A stretch of DNA of 64,000 nucleotides from Flavobacteriaceae bacterium NBU2973 (GCA_026162565.1 JAOEIQ010000004.1:1-64000); one strand, 5' to 3'. Counted from the stretch's first letter, positions 1 through 9,348 are shown. Translations and numbers: made by a program. The notes: a model not told the origin generated them from the letters alone.

Positions 1-2806
1 GTAAACCTGATAATACCTGCGCATCTGCATCGGTTAATGTGAATTCGGCAAAACCATCGTAATCGTCATCACACACCTCTAAAGATACATCACCTATATC
101 TGTGGCTGTTACATCTAATGTTACTTCTTCTATTCTAAAACAACCGGTTCCTGTATTTTGAACTCGTACATATACTACTTGAGGATTTACGGTATTGGTA
201 AATGGCGCGGCTGCTTGCACATTTGTCTCCGTTTGTGCATCGGCTAATGTTAAATAATACGTGAACGTGTAATCCGCAACATCACCTGATACTAAAACAT
301 CTGGATTGGCCTGGTCTAAATTATATTCAGTCAATCCATCAGGAACACCATCCTCATCACATTGTTGGAGAACAGCACTCTGAACTTCAGGTAGTTCGTT
401 TACAATTAAAATAGCTGAAGTCGTATTAATACACGTTGTTACTGTATTTTCAAGTCTTACAAATATTGTTTGAGGATTACTGATATTAGTATATGGACTA
501 ACCAAGGCATTCATACCAGAATCAGCATCTGCCTGATTTAAGTGATAAGAAGCTACAACATCTGCTTGACCATTAATAGCTTCAGTATCAAGGAATGTTA
601 AATCAAATTCGACAAAACCATTTGTATCATCACCATCTAAATCATTATCACACAATTCAAAATCAGTAATTGGATTTATATCTGGTGTGGCAATAACGAC
701 TAACTCAAAACTTGTTGTACCAAAACACTGATCATTATTTATATTTTCAACTCTAGCAAAAACCTCTTGAGGATTACTTGTATTAGTATAAGGACTCACT
801 AGCGGATTATCTCCAGAATCTGCATCTGCCTGACTCTCATGATAGGTAACTGTGTAGTCTGTAGCTGATTGTGCTCCCAGAATAGTGGCTGATTGCGTCT
901 CTAAATCAAATTGTGCTTCACCATCATTTGAAGGATCATCACAAACTTCTAAATTATTAGGTGTGTTAGCGGTTGGTTCTCCATCAGCTCGAAGTGTAAA
1001 TGTTTCAACTTCAAAACAATCTGACATTAAATATTCTATTCTTACATAAATAATTTGACCATCTGTACCAGAATAATTGGGTAAGTCTGCAACAGGAATA
1101 GGATTTACATCAGTATCTGCATCTACTTGACTTTCGTGATAGGTCACAACTATATCTCCTGGATTTGGTGTAGGGTTTAAAATTACGGCTTCATTTTCTG
1201 TTAAATCGAAAATAAAAGGCGGTCCTCCAGCACCACAAATTCTTAAGTCATTTGGAGAATCTACTATTATTTCTGGTAATAAATCAATACATACTTGTTC
1301 TGTATACTCACAACCAAAATCATCTGTTACCCTATAGGTATAACAATATTGCCCAGCAGTTGGTGGCTGTACAGTTATAATATTACCAGCTGTGTTAATT
1401 ATAGTTGGATCAGAATCCCAAGCCTCACTGGTTATAACAGGTGTAAACGATAATTCTGGCGGCTGAATTGAAGGATCAAACTCCATGCCCCAAGAAAAAA
1501 TATTGCCGTTATCTTGAGCTAAATTATCCTGAATCTCAATACACCATTCACCATTTAACGGACTTCCCAACAAACCATCAAAAGTTTCTTCAGGCAAATA
1601 TGTCCCTGGAGCTATTGAGTTATTTGGCGGATTACTTCCAGCTATAATAGTAGGTCCATTGACTAGAGTTACAGTTCCAGATGCAGAAAAGCAATAGTCA
1701 GCACCAACTCCAGGAGCTAATGTTCCATCATCATTAGCACCTCCAAGGTAAATTCCACCTCCTCCTGGAAAAGACTTTAATACTACATCTTGTCCATTCG
1801 GACTAATAATTCTAATATTTAAGTCCCCTAACCAAGAATGCTCAATATTCATACAAATTTCAAGTAATTGACTAACATCATCTAATGTTTGGCTAGACTC
1901 ATAACAATCTACTGTTATACAGGTTGTATACACAGCGCCAGTGCCATCAGGCAAAAAAGTTGGATCGGCAATTGGTGGTGTACAATCTGCTAAAAACTCT
2001 ACTGGATTTATTATAGCTTCAATAGTAGTTGTTTCTCCAAAACAAACTGTGGCATCAGCAGCTTGCGTACCTGTAAAATCAGGCCCTGTAGCAACCTGTA
2101 TCACTTGATTTATTAAATTAGTATTGCTACAACCTTGCGGATTGGTATCTGTTATATTTAAATTGGCTATATACACACCAGGATCAGGATATGAGAATGT
2201 TGCTGTCTGTCCTGAAATTCTGGTTCCGTTTCCTAAATCCCACTCATAAGTTGCACCTGTTCCATCCTCAGAGAATTGTCCACTACCGACTAATGTAATT
2301 TCTTCATTAGGGCACACTCTAATATAACCATCAGCATTTGGCGTAGGTGTTGCAGAGTCTAACTGCGATATAATAGTTTGGCAAGGTGTAAAACACGAAA
2401 TATTAGCTTCCCAACCAGAAGTGGTATTAGCAGCATCACTTGCAAATACTATAGTTAAACATCCACTTACATTATTTGCATTAATTACACCTGGACTATT
2501 AGCAATTGGACCCGAAAACTCTCCTATTAAAAACATAGCATCTACCATATCATTATTGTAGATGGTCATGATGTCAGTATTGGGTAATGTATTAAATGCT
2601 GTAAAATCTAATTGAACAGACTCACCAGCAGTATCTGGACAAATAGTAATGGTAAAGTTTTCGTTATCACTGTAATTTCCTGTAGCTCCTCCAGAATCTG
2701 TAAACGTACCAGAGCATTGATTAAATGTTCCGTTCTGCATCACCAATTGTGCAAATGTACTGGTTGAAAAAGCTAAAATGGTTACAAATAAGTAGAGTTT
2801 TTTCAT
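1..2806 (-). CDS. Giant secreted adhesin-like protein (CUB, PKD, P-domain, VRVEN repeats), C-terminus beyond window
   Basis: Partial: about 935 codons are open from the ATG at 2806 to the left edge, and the frame agrees at three places I translated. Residues 1-20 are a signal peptide ending in STFAQ. A CUB-like domain follows (about 24-137), then a PKD domain (about 145-225, motif TYEWDLGNGT), then a proprotein-convertase P-domain (about 305-440; SWLGDLNIRI, NGEWCIEIQDN, IFSWGMEF). The rest is a series of roughly 100-residue repeats with the signature YHxSQADAD...YTN..NPQ..(Y/F)VR(V/L)(E/Q)N. In Flavobacteriaceae such proteins usually end in a T9SS or gliding-motility sorting domain; here that end is not visible. 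It lies 8 nt after the preceding small gene, so they are probably co-transcribed. Likely cell-surface or secreted; ligand unknown. Confidence 0.9.
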   Translation of the reverse strand, partial: MKKLYLFVTILAFSTSTFAQLVMQNGTFNQCSGTFTDSGGATGNYSDNENFTITICPDTAGESVQLDFTAFNTLPNTDIMTIYNNDMVDAMFLIGEFSGPIANSPGVINANNVSGCLTIVFASDAANTTSGWEANISCFTPCQTIISQLDSATPTPNADGYIRVCPNEEITLVGSGQFSEDGTGATYEWDLGNGTRISGQTATFSYPDPGVYIANLNITDTNPQGCSNTNLINQVIQVATGPDFTGTQAADATVCFGETTTIEAIINPVEFLADCTPPIADPTFLPDGTGAVYTTCITVDCYESSQTLDDVSQLLEICMNIEHSWLGDLNIRIISPNGQDVVLKSFPGGGGIYLGGANDDGTLAPGVGADYCFSASGTVTLVNGPTIIAGSNPPNNSIAPGTYLPEETFDGLLGSPLNGEWCIEIQDNLAQDNGNIFSWGMEFDPSIQPPELSFTPVITSEAWDSDPTIINTAGNIITVQPPTAGQYCYTYRVTDDFGCEYTEQVCIDLLPEIIVDSPNDLRICGAGGPPFIFDLTENEAVILNPTPNPGDIVVTYHESQVDADTDVNPIPVADLPNYSGTDGQIIYVRIEYLMSDCFEVETFTLRADGEPTANTPNNLEVCDDPSNDGEAQFDLETQSATILGAQSATDYTVTYHESQADADSGDNPLVSPYTNTSNPQEVFARVENINNDQCFGTTSFELVVIATPDINPITDFELCDNDLDGDDTNGFVEFDLTFLDTEAINGQADVVASYHLNQADADSGMNALVSPYTNISNPQTIFVRLENTVTTCINTTSAILIVNELPEVQSAVLQQCDEDGVPDGLTEYNLDQANPDVLVSGDVADYTFTYYLTLADAQTETNVQAAAPFTNTVNPQVVYVRVQNTGTGCFRIEEVTLDVTATDIGDVSLEVCDDDYDGFAEFTLTDADAQVLSGL

Positions 2807-2814
2807 GGTTGTGA

Positions 2815-3279
2815 CTATTGCATTTGCGACTTAATATGTATCACCGAATTTGTATTATCAATTCTTATAAAAGACGCTCTTCGTGAGTAAAAATCGAACT
2901 CATATTTAAGAGGATTAAAGTTATTTTTATCAACAGTAGTATCTCTTTTTAATTTAGAATTATAATGATTGAATAATGGCACTTCAGATAGGTTTTTTAA
3001 ACCTTTTAATTTTTCAGCAGGCAGTTCGATTATCGCTATTCTATTCCTTAAAATATTTTTAACAGATAGCAATCTATTAGGCTTACTCAAAATATACTCC
3101 TCTAATTTATCAGCATAAACTTCCTTGAGCATTTTTGTTTCAATTGAGTTTAATGGTGTATCTAAATTACTGTTATAACTAACATGAGGTGTTTTTGTAG
3201 GGCTTTGCGATTGTGCAACAATAGTATTAACGCTTATTAGCATTAAAAACACTATTGCAGATAGTAGTTTTTTGTTCAT
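2815..3279 (-). CDS. Small secreted protein of unknown function
   Basis: 154 residues with a clear signal peptide (MNKKLLSAIVFLMLIS, cleavage near VAQSQS). The mature part is basic and Asn/Lys-rich with no motif I recognise. It reads straight into the giant adhesin gene 8 nt downstream, suggesting one transcript; it could be an accessory factor for that surface protein, but this rests on position only. The start is the first ATG after the intergenic gap and gives a normal signal peptide. I see no transmembrane segment beyond the signal. Function not assigned. Confidence 0.75.
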   Translation of the reverse strand: MNKKLLSAIVFLMLISVNTIVAQSQSPTKTPHVSYNSNLDTPLNSIETKMLKEVYADKLEEYILSKPNRLLSVKNILRNRIAIIELPAEKLKGLKNLSEVPLFNHYNSKLKRDTTVDKNNFNPLKYEFDFYSRRASFIRIDNTNSVIHIKSQMQ

Positions 3280-3447
3280 CGAAGTTTAGTTTAAATTATA
3301 GAGCTGTATTTTAATTAAGAAAACGGTCTTGAAAATTAAGAATTTTTTAAGACTTAAGCTCATCATTTAACTTTAAATACAACTCTGTGGTTATATAACA
3401 ACTTAAATTAGAAAAGTCCTACTATATTTTATGATGTTTTAAATATG

Positions 3448-3455
3448 TATCTTTG
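3448..3455 (+). promoter_or_regulatory. Bacteroidota -7 promoter element TATCTTTG for folE
   Basis: TATCTTTG matches the TAnnTTTG -7 consensus of the Bacteroidota primary sigma factor. It overlaps the upstream in-frame ATG at 3445, so that ATG would lie upstream of the transcription start. This supports the ATG at 3484 as the folE start, giving a 5' leader of roughly 25 nt. Confidence 0.65.
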
Positions 3456-3483
3456 CAGTCTGAAATTATCAAAGAAAAAATTG

Positions 3484-4161
3484 ATGAAACTGGAAAAAGA
3501 ATTTGAAAATTTTGATGCTATTGGAGACGACCATATTGGTTCTAGCTCTGAAACGCCATTAAGAGACGATGCATTTAAATTAACAAATGAGGAGAAAATT
3601 GACATTATTAAAGATGATGTTAGACATATTATGGAGACTTTAGGTCTTGACTTAAATGACGATAGCTTAAAAGGCACTCCAAATCGTGTTGCCAAAATGT
3701 TTGTAAACGAAATTTTTGGTGGACTCAACCCAAACAAAAAACCCTCTGCATCTACTTTTGAAAATAAGTACAAGTATGGCGAAATGCTCGTTGAAAAAAA
3801 CATTACTGTCTATTCAACTTGCGAACATCATTTATTGCCTATAGTAGGTAAAGCTCATGTTGCTTACATTTCTAACGGAACTGTTGTTGGCTTATCTAAA
3901 ATGAATCGTATTGTCGATTTTTACGCTAAGCGTCCTCAAGTTCAGGAACGTTTAAACATACAAATTGTTAAAGAGTTACAGGAAGTTTTAGGCACAGAAG
4001 ATGTGGCTTGTGTTATTGATGCGAAACATTTATGTGTTAATTCCAGAGGCATTAGAGATGTTGCCAGTAGTACTGTAACTAGTGAGTTTGGTGGTAAATT
4101 CAAAGAGAAAGAAACTCGTAGAGAATTTCTAGATTATATAAAGCTAGATACAGAGTTTTAA
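3484..4161 (+). CDS. folE: GTP cyclohydrolase I (FolE)
   Basis: Converts GTP to 7,8-dihydroneopterin triphosphate, the first step of folate/pterin synthesis, in the cytoplasm. 225 residues from the chosen start. Family hallmarks: DDSLKGTPNRVAKMF, the zinc and active-site region VYSTCEHHLLPIVGKAHVAY, SKMNRIVDFYAKRPQVQERL, and CVIDAKHLCVNSRGI, which supplies the second zinc Cys. The acidic N-terminal extension of about 45 residues (FENFDAIGDDHIG) precedes the catalytic core. A longer frame from 3445 exists but its ATG overlaps the -7 promoter box. cysS follows 38 nt downstream on the same strand and may be co-transcribed. Confidence 0.97.
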   Translation: MKLEKEFENFDAIGDDHIGSSSETPLRDDAFKLTNEEKIDIIKDDVRHIMETLGLDLNDDSLKGTPNRVAKMFVNEIFGGLNPNKKPSASTFENKYKYGEMLVEKNITVYSTCEHHLLPIVGKAHVAYISNGTVVGLSKMNRIVDFYAKRPQVQERLNIQIVKELQEVLGTEDVACVIDAKHLCVNSRGIRDVASSTVTSEFGGKFKEKETRREFLDYIKLDTEF

Positions 4162-4199
4162 TTATTTTTACTTCGTAAAATACTTTAAAGTTTCACTTC

Positions 4200-5696
4200 A
4201 TGCAGTTGTATCAAAACCAAGAGATAAAAATTTATAATACGCTTTCTGGTCAAAAAGAAGTTTTTAAACCTCTAACAGAAGGTTATGTTGGTATGTATGT
4301 ATGTGGTCCAACAGTCTACAGCAATGTGCATCTTGGTAATGTGAGAACTTTTATGTCGTTTGACATGATTTTTCGTTATTTAAAACATCTTGGTTTTAAA
4401 GTTCGTTACGTTAGAAACATTACTGATGCTGGACACCTTGAAGATGATGCTGATGTTGGTGAAGATAAAATTACTAAAAAAGCGCGTTTAGAACAGATAG
4501 AACCTATGGAGGTTGTACAGCGTTATACTGTTGATTTCCATAATGTTTTAAAGACTTTTAATTTTCTACCTCCAAGTATAGAGCCAACAGCAACTGGACA
4601 TATTATAGAGCAGATAGAACTTATTAAAACTATTATAGATAATGGGTTTGCTTATGAAGTTAATGGTTCGGTTTATTTTGATGTACATAAATTTAACGAA
4701 ACTAATAACTACGGAATATTAAGCAAACGTAAGTTAGAAGACTTAATTCATAATACTAGGGCTCTTGATGGACAAAGTGATAAAAAAAATCCACAAGATT
4801 TTGCACTTTGGAAACGAGCAGAACCACAACACATAATGCGTTGGCCATCTCCATGGAGCGACGGTTTTCCTGGATGGCATTTGGAGTGTACAGCAATGAG
4901 CACCAAATATCTTGGAGACAACTTTGATATTCATGGTGGCGGAATGGATTTAAAATTCCCACATCACGAATGTGAAATTGCTCAAAGTGAAGCAGCTAAA
5001 GGACAATCTCCTGTAAATTATTGGATGCATGCCAATATGCTTCAATTAAATGGACAACGTATGTCTAAATCTACAGGAAATACTGTAAATCCAGATGAAT
5101 TGTTATCTGGAAACAATACATTTTTCAGTAAAGCATATGCACCAAGTGTGATTCGCTTTTTTAATGCACAATCGTCGTATAGAAGCATTTTAGACTTAAC
5201 AGACGATGGTTTATTAGCTAGTGAAAAAGGATTTGTAAGGTTAATGGATGCTGTTAATCTATTAGATAAAATTGAAGCCAGTAACACATCAACATTTAAT
5301 GTTTCTGAATGGAAGCAAAAATGTTATGATGCGATGAATGATGATTTTAATTCACCAATATTAATCGCTCATTTATTTGATGCTGGTAAATTTATCAATC
5401 AAATAAAAGATGGAAATGCAACAATATCTTCAGATGATTTAGAGATACTAAAAACAACCATGAATGACTTTGTTTTTGATGTCTTAGGATTAGTAAATTC
5501 TAGTTCTGGTGATACAACTTCTACATCAACAGGAACAGACAAACTATCAGGTGCTGTTGAATTATTAATCCAGCTTCGTAAAGAAGCTCGTGATAATAAA
5601 GATTTTGCTTTATCTGATAAAATTAGAGATGAATTAGCAGAAATTGGCATTCAGCTAAAAGACGGTAAAGACGGAACCACTTTCTCGACTAATTAA
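4200..5696 (+). CDS. cysS: Cysteinyl-tRNA synthetase
   Basis: Charges tRNA-Cys with cysteine using ATP. 498 residues, normal for the family. Class I motifs are intact: the HIGH variant in [11 protein letters not shown] (about residues 41-51) and KMSKS in QRMSKSTGN (about 284-292). Zinc ligands are visible as Cys in MYVCGPTVY, Cys in WHLECTAMS, and the His/Cys set in [13 protein letters not shown]. The C-terminal part contains the anticodon-binding helical region ([21 protein letters not shown]). The yidD start codon is 2 nt after the stop codon, indicating translational linkage. Confidence 0.98.
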   Translation: MQLYQNQEIKIYNTLSGQKEVFKPLTEGYVGMYVCGPTVYSNVHLGNVRTFMSFDMIFRYLKHLGFKVRYVRNITDAGHLEDDADVGEDKITKKARLEQIEPMEVVQRYTVDFHNVLKTFNFLPPSIEPTATGHIIEQIELIKTIIDNGFAYEVNGSVYFDVHKFNETNNYGILSKRKLEDLIHNTRALDGQSDKKNPQDFALWKRAEPQHIMRWPSPWSDGFPGWHLECTAMSTKYLGDNFDIHGGGMDLKFPHHECEIAQSEAAKGQSPVNYWMHANMLQLNGQRMSKSTGNTVNPDELLSGNNTFFSKAYAPSVIRFFNAQSSYRSILDLTDDGLLASEKGFVRLMDAVNLLDKIEASNTSTFNVSEWKQKCYDAMNDDFNSPILIAHLFDAGKFINQIKDGNATISSDDLEILKTTMNDFVFDVLGLVNSSSGDTTSTSTGTDKLSGAVELLIQLRKEARDNKDFALSDKIRDELAEIGIQLKDGKDGTTFSTN

Positions 5697-5698
5697 TC

Positions 5699-5935
5699 AT
5701 GAGAAAAATCTTAATTACACCTTTTTTGTTGCTTATAAAGTTTTATCAAGGTGCAATCTCTCCATTATTTCCTGCTACTTGTCGATATCAACCAACATGT
5801 TCTCATTACAGTGCAGAGGCTCTAAAAAAACATGGTTTATTTACTGGTGGTAAATTAGCTGTTAAAAGAATATTTAGTTGTCATCCTTGGGGAGGAAAAG
5901 GTTACGATCCTGTTCCAGATAAGGATAATAACTAA
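5699..5935 (+). CDS. yidD: Membrane protein insertion efficiency factor YidD
   Basis: 78 residues, typical of YidD, a small membrane-associated protein that aids YidC-dependent membrane protein insertion. Family motifs: amphipathic N-terminus, [20 protein letters not shown] with its paired cysteines, EALKKHG, and the C-terminal [11 protein letters not shown]. It starts 2 nt after cysS. A second, non-coding copy of the last codons ([11 protein letters not shown] region) lies about 118 nt downstream, so the present C-terminus (DKDNN) may be a replacement created when an element inserted; the downstream tail (EKNQ then stop) could be the ancestral end. Confidence 0.95.
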   Translation: MRKILITPFLLLIKFYQGAISPLFPATCRYQPTCSHYSAEALKKHGLFTGGKLAVKRIFSCHPWGGKGYDPVPDKDNN

Positions 5936-6002
5936 ATTGCCCTCGCGCAGTCTCGCCTGTTCACTAAAAATATACACTGTATATTTTCTTTTCGTTCCAG
6001 CG

Positions 6003-6034
6003 CCTTGGGGAGGAAAAGGCTACGATCCTGTTCC
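6003..6034 (+). repeat. Duplicate of the yidD 3' end
   Basis: 32 nt matching 5885-5916 within yidD with one mismatch (GGT versus GGC, synonymous Gly). Translation would continue [15 protein letters not shown] then stop, which looks like a normal YidD C-terminus. The two copies are 118 nt apart and bracket a palindromic insert. Confidence 0.85.
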
Positions 6035-6123
6035 GGAAAAAAACCAATAATTAGTGTCATATTTTAACCTTTATTTTAGATAACATTTCTCTATCTTTAT
6101 CCACGATTAAAGTAGTAATGAAA

Positions 6124-6255
6124 TGAGGCTGTCCGAAAAGTAAGTATTCTTGTCTGTTCGAGCGAAGTCGAGAACTTCAACCTGTAGATTATGAAAATAG
6201 GTCTCGACTCCGCTCGACCTGACAAATTAATTTTTTGACTTTTTAGATAACCTCA
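6124..6255. repeat. MITE-like nested inverted-repeat element
   Basis: Outer ends TGAGGCTGTCCGAAAAGT and ACTTTTTAGATAACCTCA are imperfect inverted repeats. Nested inside, 6151-6173 and 6202-6224 form a second, stronger inverted repeat of 23 nt with 3 mismatches, built on TCGAGCGAAGTCGAGA / TCTCGACTCCGCTCGA. The inner arm belongs to a type of palindrome frequent between genes in Bacteroidota. No transposase is present, so it would be non-autonomous or a relic. Confidence 0.7.
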
Positions 6256-6328
6256 AGTTCAACTATCTAATTTGAATTCATTGTTAAACAATTTTTCAAA
6301 GTAGAGTTTCACTAATAAAATTTAACAC

Positions 6329-7153
6329 ATGACATTTTTAAAATTTGTTTGGAACCCAAGTTCTGAAGGTATAGATTTAGTTTTCTTCACTTTACATTAT
6401 TACAGCTTAATGTGGGTTTTAGCATTTGTACTAGGCTTACAAATCATGAAACGCATTTATAAAAATGAAGGACAATCTGAAGAAAGTCTAGACTCACTTT
6501 TCATCTATTCTGTATTAGGTATTATGATAGGTGCACGATTAGGTCATGTATTGTTTTATCAACCAGAATTAATTACAGAAGATCCCTTGAGTATCTTTTT
6601 GCCAATACGCACAGTTCCTGAATTTGAATTTACGGGTTTTAGAGGTTTAGCGAGTCATGGAGCAACTTTAGCTATGCTTTTTTCAATGCATTTGTATAAT
6701 AAAAGGATATTAAAAAAATCAGTGCTTTGGATTTTAGATCGTATAGTTGTTGCTTGTTCATTAGGTGCTGCTTTAATTAGGTTGGGTAACTTTTTCAACT
6801 CTGAAATGGTTGGTCATCCTACAGATGCACCAACTGGAGTTGTTTTTAAAACTTTAGGTGAAGATTTTGCTCGCCATCCAGGACAATTGTATGAAGCGTT
6901 TGGTTACCTTATTTTATTTGTGATTGTATTTTATCTATACTGGAAAACCAATAAAAGTAAGCAAGAAGGATTTTTATTTGGTTTCTTTTTAGTGTTCTTA
7001 TTTGTTGTGCGCTTTATAGTTGAATATTTTAAAGTTGCTCAAGTAGATGATCGAGCAGATTGGTTATTTAATACAGGACAATTATTAAGTATCCCTTTTA
7101 TATTAATCGGATTATACTTTATGTTTATGTATAAATCTAAAAGAACATCTTGA
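6329..7153 (+). CDS. lgt: Prolipoprotein diacylglyceryl transferase
   Basis: Transfers diacylglyceryl from phosphatidylglycerol to the lipobox cysteine of prolipoproteins at the inner membrane, the first step of lipoprotein maturation. 274 residues with about seven membrane segments. Family signatures: HYYSLMWVLAF near the N-terminus, GARLGHVLFYQPE, FRGLASHGAT with the essential His, the Lgt signature RLGNFFNSEMVGHPTD, and RHPGQLYEAFGY. The TGA stop shares a base with the next ATG (TGATG), so the downstream lipoprotein gene is translationally coupled. The window carries many lipoproteins that are substrates of this enzyme. Confidence 0.97.
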   Translation: MTFLKFVWNPSSEGIDLVFFTLHYYSLMWVLAFVLGLQIMKRIYKNEGQSEESLDSLFIYSVLGIMIGARLGHVLFYQPELITEDPLSIFLPIRTVPEFEFTGFRGLASHGATLAMLFSMHLYNKRILKKSVLWILDRIVVACSLGAALIRLGNFFNSEMVGHPTDAPTGVVFKTLGEDFARHPGQLYEAFGYLILFVIVFYLYWKTNKSKQEGFLFGFFLVFLFVVRFIVEYFKVAQVDDRADWLFNTGQLLSIPFILIGLYFMFMYKSKRTS

Positions 7154-7641
7154 TGCAAAACTCACTAAAGCTTACAGTCATTTGTCTAGTTTTTATCACT
7201 AGTTTTTCTTGTAAAAAGGAACAGAAAGTAATTAAACCTACTGAAATATCCTTTAAAAAAGAAGGTGAATTAACGCTCTATAAATCTACTTCAGATTCTA
7301 TAATCACTAAACTAGACATAGAAATTGCAGATACAGATTATGATGTAGAAACTGGTTTAATGTATCGTACTTCTATGAAAGACAATCAAGCAATGTTATT
7401 TGTATTTCCCACTATGAGGCAAAGGTCTTTTTATATGAAGAATACACAAATACCTTTAGACCTCATCTTTTTAAATAATGATCAATTTATTGTTAGCTTT
7501 CAAGAAAATGCCAAACCATTAGACGAAACATCTTTACCGTCTCAAGTGCCTGCCCAATATGTTTTAGAGATAAATGCTGGATTAGCAGAGAAATGGTTGT
7601 TAGAGATTGGCGACCGCATGGAATATATTGATAATCAATAA
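7153..7641 (+). CDS. DUF192 family lipoprotein
   Basis: 162 residues from the ATG at 7153; a TTG three bases upstream is less likely. N-terminal lipoprotein signal with lipobox TSFSC (Cys about residue 20). The DUF192 core spans about 50-160 with the diagnostic patterns GLMYRTSMKDNQAMLFVFP, RSFYMKNTQIPLDLIFL and QYVLEINAG. DUF192 proteins are small beta-barrel-like secreted proteins of unknown biochemical role. It overlaps lgt by one base upstream and the S41-like gene by one base downstream, so the three genes form a coupled operon. Confidence 0.92.
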   Translation: MQNSLKLTVICLVFITSFSCKKEQKVIKPTEISFKKEGELTLYKSTSDSIITKLDIEIADTDYDVETGLMYRTSMKDNQAMLFVFPTMRQRSFYMKNTQIPLDLIFLNNDQFIVSFQENAKPLDETSLPSQVPAQYVLEINAGLAEKWLLEIGDRMEYIDNQ

Positions 7642-9281
7642 TGAAAATTAAACAATTATTATTAATTCTATTTGTTAGCTGTTTCTCTCATGCTTTTAGT
7701 GATACCAATCAAAAAAATAGCAGCTATGAAAAATATTATTTAACAGCAAAAGTTTGGGGTTTTTTAAAATACTATCATCCAAATGTAGCAAATGGATCTT
7801 ACGATTGGGATGAGGAGTTATTTACTATTATAAAAAAGTTAGATGATATAGATACTAATTCCGATTTCTCTAACATAATTTTAAAATGGATAAATAGTTT
7901 AGGAGATATTTCAAAATGTAAGGAATGTAATAACGATGTTAGCAAATACTTTACGAAGAATTTTAATCTATCATGGTTTAATAACTCTATTTTCTCCAAA
8001 GAGTTATCTAACAAACTTAAATATATCGAACAAAACAGATATCAAGAAACACAGTATTATGTGGCTTATGCACCTGCAAAAAATATAAAAATAATCAATG
8101 AAAAACTATATACTGATAAAACCTTTCCATCAAGAAACATAAGACTTTTAAACTTATTTAGGTATTGGAATATTATCGAATATTTCTACCCTTATAAATA
8201 TCTTTTAGACCATAACTGGGATAAAGTTCTCGAAGAAATGATTCCTATTTTTATTAACGCTAAAAATGATGAAGAGTTTAAAAAAGCTATAAAATTGTTA
8301 GTCGCAAGAGTTGATGATTCCCATGCTTGGGTTAGTTTTAAAAATAATAAAAACACAAAGCATATTCCCTATAAAGTAAAAATAATTGAAGACTCACTTG
8401 TCGTTTCTGGAACATATAATAAAAACTTAAGTACAAGTGCTGGTCTTAAATATGGTGATATTATTTTAGAAGTTGGCGGTAATAACATATATGATGAAGC
8501 TGAAAAAATTTATTCCCTGATTCCTGCTTCAAATAAAAACACAAAAAGGTTAAGCTCATTTATCTCTCTATTACAATCCAATGATAATTATATTCAATTA
8601 ACTGTTAAAAGAGATGGAGAACTCCTTAATCAAAAAGTAAAAACATACCCTTTTAAAGATTTTAATTACTATAGTTCTGAATCTAATAAATCTCATTACA
8701 CCATAAATAATGAGATTGGATATATTAATATGAGAGTAATTGGTAAAAAAGAGACCTTACAAACCATGAAAAAATTCAGAAACTATAGAGGTATTATTTT
8801 CGATATTAGAGGCTATACTAAAACTGTTTTCTATCAAATTTCTAGATTTTTAAATTCAGAAGATAAAGAGTTTGCTAAAATTTTAAACCCTTATTTAAAA
8901 TATCCAAGCAAATTTGTTTGGACGAACTCAATAAAAACTGAAAGCAACAAGAATAATTTTAAAGGGAAAATAATTATTTTAGTAGATGAACAATGTATTA
9001 GTTTATCTGAATTTGCAGCAATGTGTTTGAGTTCATCAGAAAATTCATTAGTTATTGGCAGTCAAACTGTTGGTGCAGATGGTAATGTTTCAATTTTTAA
9101 TTTTGCTAGTGGTTTTAAAACAGCTATTTCTGGTAAAGGAGTTTATTATCCTAACAAAGAAGAAACACAAAGAGTTGGAATTAAATTAGACTACAAAATC
9201 AAACCCTCAATTAAAGGCTTAAAAGAAGGGAAAGATGAAGTGTTGGAAAAAGCAATAGAGTTAATAAAATCTTCAGAATAA
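7641..9281 (+). CDS. S41 family peptidase-like protein with PDZ domain
   Basis: 546 residues, signal peptide about 1-20 (SCFSHAFS), so periplasmic or secreted. The N-terminal region has two copies of a helical motif typical of Bacteroidota S41 proteins (VWGFLKYYHPNVANGSYDW and YWNIIEYFYPYKYLLDHNWD). A PDZ-like domain lies about 258-330 (GLKYGDIILEVGGNNI). The C-terminal tail-specific-protease fold shows the nucleophile region ISLSEFAAMC (Ser about 455) and GSQTVGADG. The usual Lys of the Ser/Lys dyad is not obvious, so activity is uncertain. It is the last gene of the lgt operon and is followed by a strong bidirectional terminator. Confidence 0.88.
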   Translation: MKIKQLLLILFVSCFSHAFSDTNQKNSSYEKYYLTAKVWGFLKYYHPNVANGSYDWDEELFTIIKKLDDIDTNSDFSNIILKWINSLGDISKCKECNNDVSKYFTKNFNLSWFNNSIFSKELSNKLKYIEQNRYQETQYYVAYAPAKNIKIINEKLYTDKTFPSRNIRLLNLFRYWNIIEYFYPYKYLLDHNWDKVLEEMIPIFINAKNDEEFKKAIKLLVARVDDSHAWVSFKNNKNTKHIPYKVKIIEDSLVVSGTYNKNLSTSAGLKYGDIILEVGGNNIYDEAEKIYSLIPASNKNTKRLSSFISLLQSNDNYIQLTVKRDGELLNQKVKTYPFKDFNYYSSESNKSHYTINNEIGYINMRVIGKKETLQTMKKFRNYRGIIFDIRGYTKTVFYQISRFLNSEDKEFAKILNPYLKYPSKFVWTNSIKTESNKNNFKGKIIILVDEQCISLSEFAAMCLSSSENSLVIGSQTVGADGNVSIFNFASGFKTAISGKGVYYPNKEETQRVGIKLDYKIKPSIKGLKEGKDEVLEKAIELIKSSE

Positions 9282-9290
9282 TAAATTCTT

Positions 9291-9337
9291 AATATAAAAC
9301 TAAAGCCACTCAAATTGAGTGGCTTTAGTTTTATATT
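9291..9337. terminator. Bidirectional terminator between S41 gene and secDF
   Basis: Near-perfect 47-nt inverted repeat: AATATAAAACTAAAGCCACT, a short loop, then its complement, with A/T tails on both sides. It lies between convergent genes ending at 9281 (plus) and 9349 (minus) and can serve both. Confidence 0.9.
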
Positions 9338-9348
9338 AAAATAGAGAA

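Larger units (their letters stand above)
5936..6328. other. Non-coding region: yidD tail duplicate, palindrome and IR-bounded element
   Basis: 393 nt without a gene. It holds in order: a GC-richer stretch with a near-perfect palindrome (AAAATATACA / TGTATATTTT at 5967-5987), a 32-nt near-copy of the yidD 3' end (6003-6034), an AT-rich stretch, and an inverted-repeat-bounded element at 6124-6255. I see no convincing ORF or RNA gene. The lgt promoter must lie in the last 70 nt, but no clear TAnnTTTG match was found. Confidence 0.7.

Noticed and set aside
3445-3483. Upstream in-frame start of folE
   Set aside because: The ATG overlaps the TATCTTTG promoter element and adds a non-conserved leader.
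3429-3803. Minus-strand ORF opposite folE
   Set aside because: It lies antisense to a clear folE gene, lacks recognisable domains and has the composition expected of a reverse-frame shadow.
5967-5987. Perfect palindrome as a regulator operator
   Set aside because: It lies about 340 nt from the next gene and inside the insert bracketed by the yidD tail duplicates, so an element-internal palindrome is the simpler reading.
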